Assembly: GCA_020433455.1 (NCBI GenBank) | Contig: JAGRCP010000035.1 | Coordinates: 38,831 to 102,830 of the forward strand | Origin: Caldilineaceae bacterium | GTDB taxonomy: Bacteria > Chloroflexota > Anaerolineae > Caldilineales > Caldilineaceae | Length of the DNA: 64,000 bases | Reading direction: 5' to 3' | Part shown: piece after piece, positions 30,401 through 39,527 of the stretch | How positions within the stretch are numbered: the stretch's first letter is position 1 | How the letters are laid out: each line of letters starts with the position of its first letter | The notes under the pieces: generated by a model | Databases searched by the model: none | Seen by the model: only the letters and a program-made list of their open reading frames with translations | What the model was told of the DNA's origin: nothing | Program-made: the position numbers and the translations under genes

Positions 30401-32224
30401 ATTGGCCCGCTTGCCCAGCAGAACCCGCAGGCTCATAACCAGCTCCTCGCGCAGGGGATCGATGGGCGGATTGGTCACCTCGGCAAAGCGCTGCTTGAAG
30501 TAGTTAAAGAGCGGGCGGGGCAGCTTGCTCATGCCCGGAGGCGGCGTATCGTCGCCCATGGCGCCCACCGGCTCCTTGGCGTCCGCGATCATAGGCCGCA
30601 GCACCACGATGGATTCCTCGCGCGTGTAGCCGAAGGCCGCCTGACGATTAGAGAGTGGCGCAGGGATGCGGGGCGTCTCAACGTGCCCGTTGCGGCCGTT
30701 CACGCCGTTGGTCCCGTTCGCACCATTGGCGGGCGGGTGTTCGGTGATGACCACACCGGGCGCTTCCGCAACCCCATCCGCGGTGAGATCATCCAGGCGC
30801 ACCAGATTTTTCTTGACCCAGCGATCATAGGGACGACGGCTGGCAAAATACTGGGTGATCTCCTCATCGTTCATGATCAGGCCGCGGGTCGTATCCACGC
30901 AGAAAATCTGGCCGGGTCCGATACGTCCCTTGCGGATCACCCGCTCTTCATCGTAGCGAACCGCGCCCGCCTCACTGGCGGTGATGACGTAACCGTTATC
31001 CAGCACCACATAGCGCGCCGGACGCAGGCCGTTGCGATCCAGGAGCGTGCCCACGATGCGGCCGTCGGTGTAGGTCACGGCCGCGGGTCCGTCCCACGGC
31101 TCCATGAGCGCGGAGTGGTATTCGTAAAAGGCCCGGCGTTCGGGCGTCATTTCGCCTTCGGGCATGCGCTCCCACGCCTCGGGGATCATCATCATGGCGA
31201 CATGGCGCACGTCCCGCCCGCTGCGCACCAGCAGTTCCATCACGTTGTCCAGCTTGGCGCTATCGCTGCCGTCCGGCCCGATAATGGGCGTGAGGGCCGC
31301 GGAAACGTCCGCCCAGTAGGGGCTGGCCAGGTCCGGTTTGCGGGCCATAAACCAGTTTACGTTCCCCTGAAGAGTATTTATTTCGCCGTTGTGGCAAAGA
31401 AGGCGGAAGGGCTGGGCCCGCTCCCATGTGGGGAAGGTGTTGGTGCTGTAGCGCTGATGGAAGACGGCAATGGCGGTCTTGAAATCGGGGTCGGAGAGGT
31501 CCGGGTAAAAATAGGCCAGCTTCTCGGCCAGAACCAGCCCCTTGTAGACAATGGTGCGGCTGCTCAGGCTGGACACGTAGAGACGCTGAACGCCGGCCGC
31601 CTGCGCGCGGTGGGCAATCTGCTTGCGCGCCACGTAAAGGAGGCGCTCGAAGTCATCGCCCGCCTCGCACGCCTCTTCCGTACGACGGAGAATAACCTGC
31701 CCCATCCACGGACGGCTTTGCTCGGCGCGCAGGCCCAGCGCATTCTCGATAACGGGCACGGAGCGGAAGGTCAGCACCTCCAACTTTAACTCCTCCAGCA
31801 CTTCACGGATGACGGCCCGGGCCCGGGCGCGATCTTCACCGTCCTGACGATGGAGGAAGAGCTGTCCCACGGCCAAATCCGCGGGCGCGACCGTTGCCAT
31901 GTTGTTCTGCTGCAACTCACGATTAAAAAATTCGTGAGGCAACTGGGTTAAAATGCCGGCTCCATCGCCGGTCTTGCGATCATCAGCCACGGCTCCCCGA
32001 TGAGCGTGGTTGCAAAGCGCCTCCAGACCCATCTGCAGGACGCGGTGCGAACGCTTGCCTTCTACGTGCGTGACGAAACCGATGCCGCACGCATCATGCT
32101 CGAAGCGGGGATCGTAGAGTCCCTGACGCGCGGGCAGGCCATAGCCGTTTGCAGCGGGCAAATCGACAGGCAAATCAGCCGGGCCATTAAAATGAAGATT
32201 CGGGGAAAAGTCAGATGATTTCAA
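27482..32224 (-). CDS. gltB: Glutamate synthase large subunit
   Basis: Makes glutamate from glutamine and 2-oxoglutarate. 1580 residues, close to the family size. Order: glutamine amidotransferase class II domain whose catalytic Cys follows a short propeptide (RFEHDACGIGFVTHVEG), central domain, FMN-binding synthase domain (MSNSGEGGESKDRY, HMSGANGGTGASPLSSVKN), 3Fe-4S cysteines in CIMARVCHKNTCPVG, and a C-terminal glutamate-synthase beta-helix (GLGGGEIVIKP, GATGGRLFAAG). The start is TTG at 32224 with AAAGGAG 8 nt before. A linker near residue 490 is rich in Asn-Gly (GANGTNGVNGRNGH). No gltD is in the window. It supplies the amino donor for the branched-chain pathway. Confidence 0.96.
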   Translation of the reverse strand: MKSSDFSPNLHFNGPADLPVDLPAANGYGLPARQGLYDPRFEHDACGIGFVTHVEGKRSHRVLQMGLEALCNHAHRGAVADDRKTGDGAGILTQLPHEFFNRELQQNNMATVAPADLAVGQLFLHRQDGEDRARARAVIREVLEELKLEVLTFRSVPVIENALGLRAEQSRPWMGQVILRRTEEACEAGDDFERLLYVARKQIAHRAQAAGVQRLYVSSLSSRTIVYKGLVLAEKLAYFYPDLSDPDFKTAIAVFHQRYSTNTFPTWERAQPFRLLCHNGEINTLQGNVNWFMARKPDLASPYWADVSAALTPIIGPDGSDSAKLDNVMELLVRSGRDVRHVAMMMIPEAWERMPEGEMTPERRAFYEYHSALMEPWDGPAAVTYTDGRIVGTLLDRNGLRPARYVVLDNGYVITASEAGAVRYDEERVIRKGRIGPGQIFCVDTTRGLIMNDEEITQYFASRRPYDRWVKKNLVRLDDLTADGVAEAPGVVITEHPPANGANGTNGVNGRNGHVETPRIPAPLSNRQAAFGYTREESIVVLRPMIADAKEPVGAMGDDTPPPGMSKLPRPLFNYFKQRFAEVTNPPIDPLREELVMSLRVLLGKRANLLAEEAEATRLIELKSPVLLPEQLYALRTMPEPEFRSATIDATWPLPGVNELDGPAAGAVLRAAVERLCLAAEEAVRDGVRTLIISDARADRHTLSIPSLLATGAVHHHLIRQGIRMHASLVLESGEPREVHHVAALVGYGANAVCPYLIFESITELVDEDRKLNHLSPKQGHDNFVKAVNKGLFKIMSKMGISTVDSYCGAQIFESLGIGTELLDVAFTGTPGILGGVGFESLAEDVLAWHAAGYPRSYEDGRAVEAVKLGTWGLYKSRRGGELHEWSPQVVHALTAAVRAETDEQAKLEYRNYADLMREMNLAPRHLLEFRNTRPPVPVEQVEPVERILKRFSTAAMSHGALSVEAHETLAVAMNRLGGMSNSGEGGESKDRYFTERASRVKQVASGRFGVTPEYLMSADELQIKMAQGAKPGEGGQLPGHKVSAEIAILRHSTPGVALISPPPHHDIYSIEDLAQLIFDLKTINPNAKVSVKLVSQIGVGTIAAGVVKGFADVIHMSGANGGTGASPLSSVKNAGLPWEIGLAETHQVLLANGLRTRVTLRTDGGLATGRDVVMAAMLGADEYSFGTSAMIAEGCIMARVCHKNTCPVGVATQAPELRAKFDGTPEMVMRYMTHLAQDVRGILAELGYRSLDEIVGHPEMLEQVIYGREAGFMDLSPLLYVPDTGSARRNVLPRNEVIADSTVGDRIVEQVLAGLTANPDAPVRLAHPIRNTERTVGTRLSGQLALRYGDSGLPDGQVHVTFTGTAGQSFGAFGINGLNLTVIGEANDYVGKGLGGGEIVIKPAEEARFVPHANAILGNTALYGATGGRLFAAGMTGERFAVRNSGATAVVEGAGEHCCEYMTGGTVVVLGDTGRNFGAGMTGGQAFVYDVSHKFERRYNQELIAIRRLRGTGYEEQLRQLIEDHFQRTASPLAGQILEDWAVQRQFFWHVAPKENVVAIEAATEGSGEESADAEAVAS

Positions 32225-32415
32225 CGTAGCTACTCCTTTGATAAACGGAGCGAAATCGATGAAGGCGAGGCAATAGCGACGACACGCTTCGATCCGTATT
32301 TGACATGATGCTGGAGCAGCGACGACTCAATTCCTTCCACATTGAAGGGAACATCAGCAAAGGCTGACAAAACAGTACCCAAACAAACATACAATGATAA
32401 CGACACATAAATTTA

Positions 32416-34269
32416 TCAAATTACTTTTATACCATAGCGCAGACGAATGAACAACCAAGCAATCAAGAGCAGCAGCAGTAGCCCGCCGCCCACAATCAGG
32501 ATGGGACTGGCTTCCCGAAAAGAGCGCTCGGACACAGCGACATCAGCGGCGGCGAGCGTGGCCGCGGCCGTAGGAGCCGCCGCCGTCAACCTGACGGCCG
32601 TAGCCCGGGCATTGCGCTCCGCCTGGATGGTGGCGGTCACGCGCAGGTCGGCCAGCGAAACGGTCGTATTGGCCAGTTCCTGCACCCGGTCGGGCAGCGA
32701 TGCGGGGTCGGCGCGTGTAAGGTCCAGCAGATCACGCAGATCGGAAGGAGAAAGCCGCACGGCAACAGCGACGGCATCAGACGGATTCGCGGTTAGCAGC
32801 GCGCTGCGCAAATCCGGCTCCAGCTCCGCCAGCGCGGCCGCGCCGGCCGGGTCTTCCAGGCTCAACAGGACATCCAGTTCCCCATCACTCAGTTCATCGG
32901 GCTCCACATAGCGATAAAGCGCCAGCGTTGTGATCCCGTCCGCCCGGGCGCTGCCTCGGGCCAGCCACGCCAGGGCCTTTTCTTCCGATGCGCTGGAGCG
33001 GATAACGGCCGCGGCCAGCAGGGGCCCGCTCAGCATGTCCTCAAAGCGCCCGGTTGCAACGGCATCTTCCAATGCCCGGCGACCGAGAATGTCCATGTAG
33101 GCGTCAACCAGGACGGAGAGCGGCTCCACTTCCTGTACGGGCGTCGTGTCTAGGATCGCGCGCAGGGATTCGTTCTCAGCCGGCAGGGAACAGAGATAGG
33201 GAAAGCGGCTGCAAAAGAGTCGCCATTCTTCCACCATATCCGTGGCGATGGTCCCGGCAGTCAGCGTTAACTCGCTGAGCAATTCCTCCTTGACGCCCGC
33301 AGCCAGGTCCGCTGCAATGGCGGCTTTGATTTCGGGGCTGGTCAGGGATTCCTCAATCTGGGGCAATGCGCCCTTGTTGCCCTCATAGAGATCCCAGGCA
33401 AGCAATCCGCCGCCGATAATCCAGCCGGCCAAAGGAATTAATGACGAGCCAAGCCGCCCCAGCACCCGGCTGGCAATGCGACCGGCAATGCGTTCGCCGA
33501 CTTCCCGCGTCAGGCGCACCGAGATGCGGCGCACCAACTGCGTCACGATGATGATGCCGAGCCCCGTTAGCCCCTTGCCGTGGACATCCAGCGCATCAAT
33601 GTTCAAATCGGCGACCGCGTCCAGGTCCACCTGATCGATGCCTGCGGTGACTTCCTGGGTAAACAGTTCGTAGAGCGTAGTCGAATAACGCTCCCCCACA
33701 TATTCCTGCAGGCAGAGCAGAGCCGTCGAGCCCGCCCTGGCCGTCATAGCGGCCAGTTCGTCGGTCAAATCGTCGGCCACATCGGCGGCCAGTCCCTCCA
33801 ACGCACGGGTGAACTGGGGCGAAGAAAAGGCGTCATCGGCAATCGCCGTGGCGAACTCGGCCGCTCGCCCCGTGGACCAGCCGGAGAGGAAGCGGTCCAG
33901 GTAGGTCGAATCCTGGCTTACCCTGGCCACGGCCGCGGCCACACTTTCGTCAATGACTGCGTCCATGCCCTGGGCTTGCCAGGCGCGATTCACCATGGCG
34001 TCAATGTCAATCGCTGCCGTCTCCTGGGTAAAGATGGTCAGGGAGAGCGCCTCGATCTCTTCCCGCAACGAGTCCGGATTGACCGCACCGCACTCCTGCA
34101 CGGTGTATCCTTGCGCCGCAGGTTCCGCCATGGCGGCGGGAGCCGGTCCGACGAGGCAACTTGTCAGAGCGACAAGGAGCGCAGCCGTCGCCTGCGCCAG
34201 GCCGGCGAATCGCGGCAGGAGCCCGCCCGCGGCTCTCGCATGGGATTGCCGCCGGGATTTACGAATCAT
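32416..34269 (-). CDS. Unrecognised membrane protein, paralog A (two-Cys, helical-repeat, C-terminal anchor)
   Basis: 617 residues from ATG 34269; this start overlaps the YbjQ-like gene by 11 bp. A signal segment (about residues 15-45) is followed by a helical domain with [13 protein letters not shown] and [20 protein letters not shown], then a hydrophobic Gly-rich region ([51 protein letters not shown]). The second half is helical and acidic, and a C-terminal membrane helix ([19 protein letters not shown]) ends RLRYG. The gene at 42561-44456 encodes a clear paralog with the same order. I do not recognise the family. Likely exported, with a disulfide between the two conserved Cys. Confidence 0.8.
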   Translation of the reverse strand: MIRKSRRQSHARAAGGLLPRFAGLAQATAALLVALTSCLVGPAPAAMAEPAAQGYTVQECGAVNPDSLREEIEALSLTIFTQETAAIDIDAMVNRAWQAQGMDAVIDESVAAAVARVSQDSTYLDRFLSGWSTGRAAEFATAIADDAFSSPQFTRALEGLAADVADDLTDELAAMTARAGSTALLCLQEYVGERYSTTLYELFTQEVTAGIDQVDLDAVADLNIDALDVHGKGLTGLGIIIVTQLVRRISVRLTREVGERIAGRIASRVLGRLGSSLIPLAGWIIGGGLLAWDLYEGNKGALPQIEESLTSPEIKAAIAADLAAGVKEELLSELTLTAGTIATDMVEEWRLFCSRFPYLCSLPAENESLRAILDTTPVQEVEPLSVLVDAYMDILGRRALEDAVATGRFEDMLSGPLLAAAVIRSSASEEKALAWLARGSARADGITTLALYRYVEPDELSDGELDVLLSLEDPAGAAALAELEPDLRSALLTANPSDAVAVAVRLSPSDLRDLLDLTRADPASLPDRVQELANTTVSLADLRVTATIQAERNARATAVRLTAAAPTAAATLAAADVAVSERSFREASPILIVGGGLLLLLLIAWLFIRLRYGIKVI

Positions 34270-34612
34270 CACCGTCCGCTTCTTCCCGGCGCGTAAAGCC
34301 GTTCCCGTAAACAATCACCTCCACCCCGCCGTCCACCACATTTGGATGGGAAATCTTCAGACCGATCACCCCTGCATATCCCCGGGCTTGCGCCTTGGCT
34401 GCCAGATCGGCCAGGGCCGAGTCCACGGCGCTCTGCACCAGGCGCTCGTAATGGATCATGCGTCCGCCGGTAAGATTACGGATATTTTCGCGGATATCGC
34501 GCACCACATTCGCCGCGGGCACGGCTATCGCCGTCAGCAGCTCGCCGACGACCATGTTTTCCTCGGGAAGGCTATCCAGGGCAATCAAAGAAAAGCGGGA
34601 CATTTTTTCCAT
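34259..34612 (-). CDS. YbjQ/UPF0145-like heavy-metal-binding-domain protein
   Basis: 117 residues. [25 protein letters not shown], then [20 protein letters not shown] and a closing strand pair [23 protein letters not shown], match the YbjQ/UPF0145 pattern (pentameric small proteins of unknown function). Start is ATG 34612 or the ATG three codons later. It overlaps the membrane protein paralog A by 11 bp, so the two are translationally linked; paralog B has no such neighbour. Confidence 0.75.
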   Translation of the reverse strand: MEKMSRFSLIALDSLPEENMVVGELLTAIAVPAANVVRDIRENIRNLTGGRMIHYERLVQSAVDSALADLAAKAQARGYAGVIGLKISHPNVVDGGVEVIVYGNGFTRREEADGDDS

Positions 34613-34900
34613 ATTCTATGCTCAGGTTAACATTGCAAAAACGGGCACCTATATGCAGAATTTCAGATGGCTGTCGCTCATCTTTGCGCATATAAGCATT
34701 CAGCTCGCTTTTAACACAAAAGTAGGATCCAAGAATCCCCACTATAGTTGATGGTCAGAGACTAAGCAACATGCGTGGGGAAACCTCATGGACGCTACCA
34801 TTGTACCTGCATAATGGCCGTGCGGGGAACTTTTAAATATTTCAAGGCGTGTGTTACAGCGGGGATACCAAACTGAGGCCCGACCAATCCGGTCCTGTCT

Positions 34901-36112
34901 TCAGGTTCGACTTTGCAAATCGATGGCATCTATCATTGCCTCCAGCAACCGATCCGGCAAATCAGGCGAGTGATTCATATCGCGCGCCCGCTCCACCTCA
35001 TATCCGCCTTCATGAAATACATTAGCCGGCGTCAGGTAGAATTGCCAATCATCTGCATAACTTATAACCCAGGGATAGCGGTAGCCTCGCCGACGCAGCT
35101 CTGACTTCAGCGCTAACCCGCTCTCAACAAAAATCTCCCCCGGCTGAGCGATCATAACAAAGTCACCGATACCGATGGCGCTCGTTTCGATTAACGCTTC
35201 GCCGTCCTCTAGGTGATTGACCCACAATTGCAAATGCCAAGGCGAACTATCGGAAATTATTCCAGAGAGGCCCTCTGCAACGTAGAGGGCCTCTTGCGCT
35301 ACACAATGGCCAATTATCGCAGCTTCCTCAAAGGTTCCGCCAATCCGATCTTCAATCTCAATGGAATTGGATGAGGAACCGTAATATTCGCCATCCCGCG
35401 ACATAGTGCGGAAGGATCGCCGCTCAGCGAGTTGACGACCAACCCCTTGTGTCAGCGGGTTCACATCGGCGCAGGCGCCATTGGTAAAGACGCACACGCC
35501 TCCCAATTCGGCCTCGACTTCGTCACGCGCATATCCGACGAAATCAGCGGAAATAGCCAGATTATCCGCGCCCAATACCACCGGATGACAAGCAAAGTTG
35601 ATTACTGTACCGAGTATTTCCCCAGCGGCGTTATCGATGCGCAGGACGCTGACCGCTGGATCAACCGGCCGATCAAACCAACGACGGTTCAAACTATGCC
35701 CATAAAGGAAGCCGGACCCGACGGCTAGGCGGGCAGGTTCCAATGCGCGCCAGGCGGACACAATGGAGGCGGCGATTAAGTCGGCCAGGGATCCTGCCCA
35801 ATTCGCTTCATCCAAGTCATTGGGCCCCGAATGCGTATGCACCGCAGCGACAATTATCGCTGCTGGAGCAAGGTCGGTTTGTTGGCTGACTTTTTCGCGG
35901 ACTTTTGCGACGGTTGTCGCAGATATCCAGCAGAAGTCCACCGCGCATAACGCCCAGGCGGCGCTACCAGCGCGCATAACCAGCGCTCTCGACCAGAGAG
36001 AGTCGTGTACGCCTTCAGCTCCGCTCTGGCGGTTCCCGTATCCCATTAGCGGACGCCCCAAATAATCAGGCGTAATGTCACTTAAACCAAATCCTGCATA
36101 CAATTGGATCAT
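34901..36112 (-). CDS. Neutral/alkaline ceramidase-like hydrolase (N-terminal domain only)
   Basis: 403 residues. It matches the catalytic domain of neutral ceramidase-like proteins: AGFGLSDITPDY at the start, SRALVMRAGS, the zinc-ligand motif VAAVHTHSGPND, VINFACHPVVLG, and FTNGACADVNPLT corresponding to the GDVSPN region. No signal peptide is seen, so it appears cytoplasmic. Bacterial members near sugar transport genes may hydrolyse amide bonds in N-acylated sugars or cyclitols; that is inference. It is the last gene of the ROK/ABC/DegT series, separated from DegT by a 216-bp gap with a 73-bp repeat. Confidence 0.85.
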   Translation of the reverse strand: MIQLYAGFGLSDITPDYLGRPLMGYGNRQSGAEGVHDSLWSRALVMRAGSAAWALCAVDFCWISATTVAKVREKVSQQTDLAPAAIIVAAVHTHSGPNDLDEANWAGSLADLIAASIVSAWRALEPARLAVGSGFLYGHSLNRRWFDRPVDPAVSVLRIDNAAGEILGTVINFACHPVVLGADNLAISADFVGYARDEVEAELGGVCVFTNGACADVNPLTQGVGRQLAERRSFRTMSRDGEYYGSSSNSIEIEDRIGGTFEEAAIIGHCVAQEALYVAEGLSGIISDSSPWHLQLWVNHLEDGEALIETSAIGIGDFVMIAQPGEIFVESGLALKSELRRRGYRYPWVISYADDWQFYLTPANVFHEGGYEVERARDMNHSPDLPDRLLEAMIDAIDLQSRT

Positions 36113-36147
36113 CGTTATGCCCTTCCCATCGAGGCTTGCGCTTAGTG

Positions 36148-36220
36148 AATCCCGGCGGAAATAGACTGGCAGTTCCTACCAGAGATAGAAGGCTCTGATC
36201 TCTGCCGTGGTATTCACGCC
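36148..36220. repeat. 73-bp interspersed repeat, copy 2
   Basis: Same length and ends as the copy at 19392-19464 (AATCCCGGCGGAAATA ... TATTCACGCC), with a diverged middle: TCCTACCAGAGATAGAAGG, then CTCTGATCTCTGCCG, which keeps only a weaker internal pairing. It lies in the gap between the DegT and ceramidase-like genes. Confidence 0.65.
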
Positions 36221-36328
36221 GAACTGTATTAATGTGTCCGTTGGACAGCCTTGATACGCCATCACCCAGCGCGTGATCTGACTGCATCCACGCTGGGTGA
36301 CGCTTGCAAAGAGACCGCGGAACGCCTC

Positions 36329-37588
36329 CTACAAATGTTCCGCGCATTCTGAAAAAATCTCTACGATCCGATCACACAATGCAAAATCGAGGATAGGCGG
36401 AACCTGCAACACACTGGTCCGATCAAAAAGTTGATCCGCATACGGCAGGGAGCCGCGACCATACGCGTAGTCCGCAGCAAATACATTTTCCGGCGCCGTC
36501 CAGGGATAGCCAGATGAATTCAGGCCGCGTTTATTAACCAGGCTCAGATTATTATAATAGAGGTGCAGTCCCCAATCCTGCATGGTAACATTATTGAGAC
36601 CGAGCGGGCCAGGGCGCACACCGGCTTCACGCGTGGCGTGTGTTATCGCCCGGCAGGTCTCTGCATCGGGCCAGATTAGAAGCGCAAAGGCCCCTGAATC
36701 GCCCTGGGGATCAACGACCTGCCGGGGCTTCATGCCGCCAATTCCGGACAGCCGCTTATAAAGATAATGATTACGCTCGCGCATAGCCGCGGTTATCTCA
36801 TCCAACTTCTGTTCCTGAGCCACCATCATAGCCGCAGAGAGCTCGCTCATACGGCTGCCTTGCCCCCAAAGCTGCAAGTCAGGATTATCGGTAATCAGGC
36901 GACCCTGCTCATTGCGAGGATATCCTAAGTCATGAAAAGCGACTGCGCGATCATAGAGCATCTTATCGGCGCAGACCAACATCCCTCCCTCGCCAGCAGT
37001 AACGTTTTTGTTTAGCTGAAAGCTAAATATTGCCGCATCGCCGAAACCGCCTAGCGGACGCCCGCGAAACAGAGCGCCATTAGCTTGCGCACAATCTTCC
37101 AGCAACAATAGCCCATGCTTCCGCGCAATCGCAGCAATGCGTTCGATATCGCCGCTCATCCCACTCATATGTACGACCATAACCACTTTGGAGTGTTCTG
37201 TGATTTTTTGTTCCAGGTCATTGGGATCCATGCAGAAGGTGTCATCGACTTCTACAAGGCGCGGGATAGCGCCGGCACGAACGATGGCAGCAATACAGGA
37301 AACCCAAAGATAGCCAGGAAGCAAGACCTCATCACCCGGGCCGACATCCATCGCGCTGAGCGTGATGGAGAGTGCGGCAGTTCCGCTATTGACCGCCAGG
37401 GCATACGGCTGTCCCGTGCGCGCACAGTAAGCATCTTCCAGTTTTTGAACATAGCCCTGCAAATCGTGGCCATAAAATCGAAATGGGCTTCTGGATCTGA
37501 TCACACAACTCACAGCTTCCATCTCCTCCTCACCGATAAAGAAGCTGCCCGGCCACTCGTAGGGAAGAAGCGGTTCAACTGTAGACAT
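36329..37588 (-). CDS. DegT/DnrJ/EryC1/StrS-type PLP-dependent sugar or cyclitol aminotransferase
   Basis: 419 residues. Features: YALAVNSGTAALSITLSAMD, GPGDEVLLPGYLWVSC, LLLEDCAQANGA with PLP-binding Asp, and the Lys site FSFQLNKNVTAGEGGML. WGQGSRMSELSAAMM is typical of StsC/GlmS-like members. These enzymes transaminate keto-sugars or keto-cyclitols. It lies 15 bp after the MalG-type permease and before the ceramidase-like gene, suggesting a catabolic or salvage path for an amino sugar or aminocyclitol taken up by the ABC transporter; which compound is not known. Confidence 0.92.
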   Translation of the reverse strand: MSTVEPLLPYEWPGSFFIGEEEMEAVSCVIRSRSPFRFYGHDLQGYVQKLEDAYCARTGQPYALAVNSGTAALSITLSAMDVGPGDEVLLPGYLWVSCIAAIVRAGAIPRLVEVDDTFCMDPNDLEQKITEHSKVVMVVHMSGMSGDIERIAAIARKHGLLLLEDCAQANGALFRGRPLGGFGDAAIFSFQLNKNVTAGEGGMLVCADKMLYDRAVAFHDLGYPRNEQGRLITDNPDLQLWGQGSRMSELSAAMMVAQEQKLDEITAAMRERNHYLYKRLSGIGGMKPRQVVDPQGDSGAFALLIWPDAETCRAITHATREAGVRPGPLGLNNVTMQDWGLHLYYNNLSLVNKRGLNSSGYPWTAPENVFAADYAYGRGSLPYADQLFDRTSVLQVPPILDFALCDRIVEIFSECAEHL

Positions 37589-37602
37589 TTGGGGTAATCC
37601 TC

Positions 37603-38445
37603 CTATCCTTTCATACCCGAAAGCGCCATGCCTTCAACAAAATAGCGCTGGAAAAAAATGAATAGAAACATAATCGGAATCGTGGCCATCACTGACACGG
37701 CCATGGCCGCCGCCCACATAGGCTGTCGCTGAAATCCTTGCGCAAAGACGGTCAAACCTACTGGTAGTGTAATATACTCTTGGCTTTGCACCACGACCAG
37801 AGGCCAGAGAAAGTTATTCCAGCTCCACAAAAAAATAATGATAGCCAGGCTGGCAGCAGGCGCGGTAAGAAGAGGAAGAGCGATATTCCAGAAAATACGG
37901 AGTTCGCCTGCGCCATCTATCCGCCCGGCATCGATTAGATCGTCCGGGATGCCCAAGCAAAATTGCCGCATCATAAAGACGCCAAATGCGTTCAAAAGGC
38001 CGGGTATGATTAGTCCGTAGTAGCTGTCAGCCCAGCCAAATGCCTGGATCTGAACGTAGAGAGGAATTAGCAGAATCTGGAATGGCACCATCATTGTGCT
38101 GAGAATAAAGATAAAGAGCGCATTGCGCCCAAAAAATTTGAATTTGGCGAAACCATACCCGGCCATAGCGCAGAAAAAGACTGTAAAAATCACGTCGACT
38201 ACAGCCATGAATGCGCTGTTAAAAAAGAATCGCGCGATCGGTGCGATCTCGAATGCTCGCTGATAATTGCGCAAGCCCTGAAAATCCTGTGGCAGAATAC
38301 GTACGGTGTTGGAAAACACGTTCGACTCGGCTTCAAAGCTGGTCATCACCATGTAAAAAATCGGGAAAAAGAAAAGTATAGCGACAAAGAGAGCTATGAG
38401 CGTTAGGATTGACTGATTCAGGCCGTCTCTAAGACGCATGTTCAT
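37603..38445 (-). CDS. Carbohydrate ABC transporter permease, MalG type
   Basis: 280 residues, six membrane helices (first LTLIALFVAILFFFPIFYM). The EAA loop is DDLIDAGRIDGAGELRIFWN with the conserved Gly, which docks to the ATPase. TSFEAESNVF and LPQDFQGLRNYQRAF are typical of the CUT1 family. It overlaps the MalF-type gene by 4 bp (ATGA), so the two are translated together. No ATPase gene is present in the operon; CUT1 systems often use a shared MsmX-type ATPase. Confidence 0.94.
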   Translation of the reverse strand: MNMRLRDGLNQSILTLIALFVAILFFFPIFYMVMTSFEAESNVFSNTVRILPQDFQGLRNYQRAFEIAPIARFFFNSAFMAVVDVIFTVFFCAMAGYGFAKFKFFGRNALFIFILSTMMVPFQILLIPLYVQIQAFGWADSYYGLIIPGLLNAFGVFMMRQFCLGIPDDLIDAGRIDGAGELRIFWNIALPLLTAPAASLAIIIFLWSWNNFLWPLVVVQSQEYITLPVGLTVFAQGFQRQPMWAAAMAVSVMATIPIMFLFIFFQRYFVEGMALSGMKG

Positions 38446-39353
38446 ATTGTGTACTCCTCGCTGCGCCCCAATTTAATCTGCAACATCGTAATCAAAAGAA
38501 TGACCACAAAAAGAACAACCGAAACTGCGGCAGCAGTACCCATCCGATAGAACTGAAAGCCATATTTCCAGATCAAAATGCCAAGGGTCGTTGTTGAATC
38601 GACGGGCCCGCCATGATTGGGCGTTAGCACATACTGAATGTTAAAGCTCTGAAAAGCCGTAATTGTAGAAACCGCAGCTACTAAAACGGCTGTAGGGCGC
38701 AAGAGAGGCAGTTCAACGCGCCAAAACGATACAAGACGCGAGGCGCCGTCAACCATTGCCGCTTCCCGAAAAACCGGTGGGATGCTGCTCAGTCCTGCAA
38801 GCCAGATAATCATATAAAACGGGATCGTGGTCCAATTATTAACCACGATGACCATAAGGGGTGTCAAGTCAATACTGCTCAGCCAGCGGATCTGTCTTGT
38901 TCCGGTAAGAGGAAAAAGCAGGTTTGTTAGTAGCCCCGATGGGTTAAGTAGAACAAGCCAAACAATAGAGACTACGGTCAGAGACGGCAGTAAGGGCATA
39001 AAGAAGAGCGATTTCAGAACCTCACGACCAGGAAATCTCTGATAGAATAGCAAGGCAATCAGAAGAGATAAGACCCAAACGGGAATTGTGGTGCCCAGGA
39101 CAAAGGAAATGGTGACGCCAACTGACTGTCGAAAGAGGCGATCTCGGAAAAAGATGTCAACAAAATTTTCCAGGCCGATGAATGTCGGCGGCTTCAAAAG
39201 CGTAAAAGTCGTCAGGCTCAGATATATGCCGTTAATCATGGGATACAGCATAAAGACGGCAAAGAAAAGCACAGCCGGCATGACAAACAAATACCCCCAT
39301 AGCTGCCGCTTTTGCTTTATCCGCCAGCCGGAAAAGATAAGTCGCTGATTCAT
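38442..39353 (-). CDS. Carbohydrate ABC transporter permease, MalF type
   Basis: 303 residues with six membrane helices; WGYLFVMPAVLFFAVFMLYP is the usual start of these permeases and the EAA loop is PPVFREAAMVDGASRLVSFW. VLTPNHGGPVDSTTTLGILI also fits the CUT1 family. It works with the MalG-type partner (4-bp overlap) and the binding protein encoded upstream. A 174-bp gap with a hairpin separates it from the binding-protein gene. Confidence 0.94.
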   Translation of the reverse strand: MNQRLIFSGWRIKQKRQLWGYLFVMPAVLFFAVFMLYPMINGIYLSLTTFTLLKPPTFIGLENFVDIFFRDRLFRQSVGVTISFVLGTTIPVWVLSLLIALLFYQRFPGREVLKSLFFMPLLPSLTVVSIVWLVLLNPSGLLTNLLFPLTGTRQIRWLSSIDLTPLMVIVVNNWTTIPFYMIIWLAGLSSIPPVFREAAMVDGASRLVSFWRVELPLLRPTAVLVAAVSTITAFQSFNIQYVLTPNHGGPVDSTTTLGILIWKYGFQFYRMGTAAAVSVVLFVVILLITMLQIKLGRSEEYTI

Positions 39354-39442
39354 ATCGTCTCGCAGACTCTGTTGAAAGGGTCTCGGCGGCGCTAACCAAT
39401 GCAGATTACTTGCTCAAATCGCCGCCGGCCTCATGACATGAT

Positions 39443-39489
39443 TTCCACGGTTGATTTTTCGCTAGCACGATGAAGAACCAACCGTGGAA
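39443..39489 (-). promoter_or_regulatory. Intra-operon hairpin between binding protein and permease genes
   Basis: An 11-bp perfect inverted repeat (TTCCACGGTTG at 39443-39453, CAACCGTGGAA at 39479-39489) with a 25-nt loop. It stands in the 174-bp gap after the binding-protein gene. There is no T-run, so an mRNA-stabilising or partial-termination role that keeps binding protein more abundant than permeases is more likely than full termination. Confidence 0.5.
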
Positions 39490-39527
39490 TGCCTTAGTAA
39501 AAAGGGCTGAAAGAAATAGCCGAAGAG